From a bacterium CG2_30_54_10 (lineage in GTDB: Bacteria; Muiribacteriota; Ozemobacteria; Ozemobacterales; Ozemobacteraceae): 9,364 nt of DNA. The notes beneath the pieces were generated by a model. The model ran no database searches. It saw only the letters and a program-made list of their open reading frames with translations, and had not been told where the DNA came from. Below are positions 6,243 to 9,364 of this stretch, in pieces. Positions within the stretch are counted from its first letter, which is position 1. Every line of letters begins with the position of its first letter. The position numbers were made by a program, and so were the translations under genes. The DNA is taken from positions 1 through 9,364 of the forward strand of contig MNYA01000156.1 of NCBI GenBank assembly GCA_001872985.1. Reading direction: 5' to 3'.

Positions 6243-6278
6243 CGCCGGGCTTTCTGAGCGATCTGCCCGGCGTGTTTT
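6243..6278 (+). terminator. Terminator-like hairpin after the pcrA cluster
   Basis: CGCCGGGC (6243-6250) pairs perfectly with GCCCGGCG (6265-6272) around a 14-base loop. TGTTTT follows, then CGTATTT. The stem is strong but the T tract is short, so termination may be partial and some transcripts may continue into the HD-GYP gene 25 bases further on. The element starts 12 bases after the stop codon of the CBM48 gene. Confidence 0.6.
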
Positions 6279-6302
6279 CGTATTTCCGGAAAAAAAGGCA
6301 CC

Positions 6303-9300
6303 GTGGTCAAACGCGTATTTCTTGAAGGGGTCATCGATCGGGAAAGTCTCAAGCGTTTTCTGAAGCGTTTTCAGCAACTCACCGGGCTTTCACTTGTTCC
6401 GTTCAACGAACGGGGCGAAGCTGTTGTCGGCGATCCGGGGCCCATTCTCGGCGATTTGACCGAGGCATCCGAGATTGCCCGGTTCCCCGACCGGCAGCAT
6501 TTTTCCAGGCTTGACGGCGCCAGTCTCCGGATTTTGAAGCTCGAATTGCGCGGAGTCATTTACGGGGCAATTCTTATTGGCCCATATATCGGCGCCACTG
6601 ACAATTACACCGGTTCGCTTCCCCTTCCCGCGCTCAATCAAGATCAGGTTGAAGCGGCAGCCGAAATGGTCGAGGAGTTCTTCCTCCATCAGGTCGAGAT
6701 TGTTGCCGAACGCCAAGATCTAAGGCAGAAGGAAAAAATTCTTTCGGTTCTTGAAGAAGCCTCGAACATTATGAACTCCAGCCTTGATTTCCAGAACCTT
6801 CTTGAATTCCTGATGGACATCGCCATCGACATTACTGGAGCCACCTGCGGCGCTCTGCTCCTGAAAAAGGGCAAAAAACGGTATCTTGAGGTCGCAACCG
6901 CACGAGGTAAATACCCCCAGGAAGTGAAGAAAATTCGTGTTCCGATCGGAAAGGGGGTTACTGGTTGGGTCGCCCGCAATCGTGAACCCCTGATCGTTCC
7001 CAACGTTTTGCTCGAGCCTCGATACATCGAGACTCCCGAAACCATTTATTCCGAAATGGCGGTTCCGCTTCTGGTCGGTGAAAAAGTTTTAGGGGTGATC
7101 GCGGTCGATTCGTCCGAGATCAACGCCTTCTCGAAAGAAGACTGCACTACGCTGAGCACCCTCGCCTCAATGGTTACAAAGGTTCTCGAAAATGCCCGGC
7201 TGCTTTCCGAATCGACCCAGAAGATCCACGAGATGACCAAGCTTTTTTCGATCTCTGAAAAAGTGGCCGATACGCAGATCGAGCTTTCCGCCCTTGATGG
7301 TGTTCTTGAAGATGCGATGGGAGCCGTAGGTTGCAAGGGCATGGCTTTGATGTTCTACAACAGCGATCGAGAGGATCTGTGCATGGTCGCGAGCAAAGGC
7401 TTGCCGGTAGAACTCGAACATATGCGCCTCCCAATGGGCAAAGGCGTCCACGGATGGGTTGCCCGGGAACGCAAGCCGCTCCTGGTCACCGATGCAGCGC
7501 AGGATCTGGTGGTCACCCGACACTCGTTCCTCGATCAGTTCTCCCGCTCCTTCCTCGTAATTCCCCTGATGACTCCTGAGCGCTTGGTTGGTGTTCTTGG
7601 AGCCTACCAGAAGATCGACAACTCGGTCTTCCTCGATGCCGATCAACAACTTTTGAGCACGATCGGACGCCTTCTCACCTCCTTTTTCGAGAATCGCCGC
7701 TTGATTGAAGATTCCCGGCGCAAGCTCGAGTATTTTTCGACCTTGTACAAAGTCAGTTCTTCGGTATCACGCACATTGAACATCACCCGTCTATTCGGAA
7801 TGATCCTGCAACAGGTACAAGATGTCATGGATGTCGAAAACTGCTCGCTGATGATGCTTGACCCGCTGAAAAAGCAGCTTTCCCTTGATGCCGCCATCGG
7901 GCTTCCGAAAGAAATGGTTGGGAAGGTGCGCGTTCATATCGGCGAAGGAATCGCGGGTTGGGTCGCCCAGAACAAGCAACCCGTTTTTCTCAAAGATATT
8001 TCAAAGGATGAACGGTTCTCCAACCGAAACGCCCGCATGGACTACAAAACCCGCTCGGTTTTGTCCGTGCCCATAATTCACAACAAGATCCTGCTCGGAG
8101 TCCTCAACGTCAACAACAAGCGATCCGGTCATGCGTTCAGCGAAGATGACCTGAACTTGCTTCTCGGTATTTCCGGCCAGATATCCCAGGCTCTCGCGAA
8201 TGCCAATCTCCACGACAAAACCGAACAGCAGGTCGCCGAACTCAGCCTGATCCAGGAACTCGGAAAGGCGATCAACTCATCACTTGACCTTGACTCGGTT
8301 CTTAATTATTTCATCGACATGACCTCACGGATTCTCGAAGCCGATCGCTCGACCCTGATGCTTTATGACGAAGCCCACGGTGACCTTTACGTCCAGGTTT
8401 CGCGGGGTTTCGATGATAAGCGGGTCCGCGACCTCAGGTTTAAGGTCGGCGAAGGAATCGCCGGACGGGCCGCCCAACTGAAAAAACCCATCAGGGTCGA
8501 GCATACCCTTCAGGAGCAGACCTACAAACGTGTTCCGATCCTCGAGACTGAGAGAGCCTCCACGTTGATCTCCGCCCCGCTTTTGAACAAGGACAACCTC
8601 GTGGGAGTGATCAATTGCGAGCGCGAGCTTTCCAAAAAAGGCCCGTTTACTCCGGAGAATCTCGATCTTCTTGACACCCTTGGCTCGCAAGCATCGGTTG
8701 CGATAGAAAATGCCAGGTTGTACAACAACCTGCTGAATTATTACTTTGAGACGATTCAGGCCCTCGCGGCGGCCATTGACGCGAAAGATAGCTACACACA
8801 CGGACATTCGCGGCGGGTCACCGATTTAAGTCTCGGGATCGCCCAGGTTATGGGCATGAACCGAAGCGAAATCAACACGATCCGGCATGCTGCGCTTTTG
8901 CATGATGTTGGTAAGATTGGTGTCAGCGAGCAGATCCTTTTGAAGCCGGGGCGACTGACGGACGAGGAGTTCGAAGCGATCAAGGCGCACCCCCACATCG
9001 GGGCCGGAATCCTGAACTCGATCGAGTTTCTCAAAGATGTCTGCCTGATCATCGAGCATCACCATGAGCGCTACGACGGCCGGGGTTATCCGGCGAGCCT
9101 CAAGGGCGATGAGATCCCGATGGGCGCCCGAATCATCATGGTTGCCGACTCATTCGACGCAATTACATCATGCAGACCCTACCGGAAGCCGTTGTCTTTC
9201 GCCGAGGCTTCCAACGAGATCCTCCGCTGCTCGGGAAGCCAGTTCGACCCCAAAATCGTCGAGAACTTCCTGAAGCTTCGCGATAGCTCGTTCTGTCCCG

Positions 9301-9353
9301 ACTGGCTGAAAAGCGAGTCTCTTGAAGACACCCCCCCACCCCGGCGGCTCTGA
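6303..9353 (+). CDS. PocR-like, four-GAF, HD-GYP cyclic-di-GMP phosphodiesterase
   Basis: A 1016-residue soluble signalling protein without membrane segments. Residues about 5-130 resemble a PocR-type ligand sensor (IDRESLKRFLKRFQQLTGLSLVPFNERGEAV, then LRGVIYGAILIGPYI) but lack its Cys cluster. A short helix leads to four GAF domains at about 151-300, 312-468, 476-635 and 645-806. Each has the same core: KGVTGWVARNREPL, KGVHGWVARERKPL, EGIAGWVAQNKQPV and EGIAGRAAQLKKPI. The HD-GYP domain (about 813-993) has an intact metal site and signature: GHSRRV, H867-D868 in HDVGKIG, H896, HHERYDGRGYP (920-930) and VADSFDAI with D949. Family members hydrolyse cyclic-di-GMP to pGpG or GMP; a few use other cyclic dinucleotides. 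The GAF array probably gates this activity, but its ligands are unknown. Start: GTG with AAAAGG at 6293-6298, 4 bases upstream. The gene sits after a terminator-like hairpin and may have its own promoter, which I could not identify. A run of seven C (9331-9337) lies just before the stop. Confidence 0.9.
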   Translation: MVKRVFLEGVIDRESLKRFLKRFQQLTGLSLVPFNERGEAVVGDPGPILGDLTEASEIARFPDRQHFSRLDGASLRILKLELRGVIYGAILIGPYIGATDNYTGSLPLPALNQDQVEAAAEMVEEFFLHQVEIVAERQDLRQKEKILSVLEEASNIMNSSLDFQNLLEFLMDIAIDITGATCGALLLKKGKKRYLEVATARGKYPQEVKKIRVPIGKGVTGWVARNREPLIVPNVLLEPRYIETPETIYSEMAVPLLVGEKVLGVIAVDSSEINAFSKEDCTTLSTLASMVTKVLENARLLSESTQKIHEMTKLFSISEKVADTQIELSALDGVLEDAMGAVGCKGMALMFYNSDREDLCMVASKGLPVELEHMRLPMGKGVHGWVARERKPLLVTDAAQDLVVTRHSFLDQFSRSFLVIPLMTPERLVGVLGAYQKIDNSVFLDADQQLLSTIGRLLTSFFENRRLIEDSRRKLEYFSTLYKVSSSVSRTLNITRLFGMILQQVQDVMDVENCSLMMLDPLKKQLSLDAAIGLPKEMVGKVRVHIGEGIAGWVAQNKQPVFLKDISKDERFSNRNARMDYKTRSVLSVPIIHNKILLGVLNVNNKRSGHAFSEDDLNLLLGISGQISQALANANLHDKTEQQVAELSLIQELGKAINSSLDLDSVLNYFIDMTSRILEADRSTLMLYDEAHGDLYVQVSRGFDDKRVRDLRFKVGEGIAGRAAQLKKPIRVEHTLQEQTYKRVPILETERASTLISAPLLNKDNLVGVINCERELSKKGPFTPENLDLLDTLGSQASVAIENARLYNNLLNYYFETIQALAAAIDAKDSYTHGHSRRVTDLSLGIAQVMGMNRSEINTIRHAALLHDVGKIGVSEQILLKPGRLTDEEFEAIKAHPHIGAGILNSIEFLKDVCLIIEHHHERYDGRGYPASLKGDEIPMGARIIMVADSFDAITSCRPYRKPLSFAEASNEILRCSGSQFDPKIVENFLKLRDSSFCPDWLKSESLEDTPPPRRL

Positions 9354-9364
9354 CAGTCAACCTC

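Noticed and set aside
6231..6302. Cyclic-di-GMP riboswitch or other leader RNA before the HD-GYP gene
   Set aside because: The 72-base gap is too short for a known riboswitch and is mostly filled by the terminator-like hairpin.

Overview
The window reads as a compact chromosomal segment of a Gram-negative bacterium with GC content judged by eye in the mid-50s percent. The Gram-negative call rests on the leftmost gene, which has a Sec signal peptide, a TPR-like helical region and a C-terminal beta-barrel-like region ending in Phe. Nothing here fixes the phylum. A mixture of TPR/outer-membrane protein, glycogen-binding module and multi-GAF HD-GYP protein would suit a deltaproteobacterial-type or candidate-phylum lineage, but that is only an impression. 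There are no tRNAs, rRNAs, transposases or CRISPR repeats.

Layout: positions 1-244 carry no convincing gene, but hold a strong rho-independent terminator (78-104, + strand) for something left of the window, plus small hairpins. The minus-strand gene at 245-2263 encodes the TPR/outer-membrane-barrel protein. A 93-base divergent spacer (2264-2356) separates it from a tight plus-strand cluster of three genes. These are a stand-alone intein-like (Hint-fold) protein (2357-3490), a PcrA/UvrD-type DNA helicase (3474-5714, overlapping the previous gene by 17 bases) and a small membrane-anchored protein with a CBM48/AMPK-type glycan-binding domain (5718-6230, 3 bases after pcrA). A terminator-like hairpin (6243-6278) ends this cluster. 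The last gene (6303-9353) encodes a 1016-residue soluble sensor with a PocR-like N-terminus, four GAF domains and a C-terminal HD-GYP cyclic-di-GMP phosphodiesterase domain.

The most unusual element is the Hint gene. Its product looks like the inteins that, from memory of the family, sit inside UvrD/PcrA helicases, with a GIY-YIG-like segment between the Hint halves. Here it has no exteins, its initiator Met occupies the place of the intein's first Cys, and the C-terminal His-Asn of an active intein is replaced by Met-Ala. The uvrD/pcrA gene directly downstream is uninterrupted at motif III, where such inteins would sit. The arrangement looks like an intein that has become a separate, splicing-dead gene translationally coupled to its former host. 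This is inference; homology searches and synteny would decide it.
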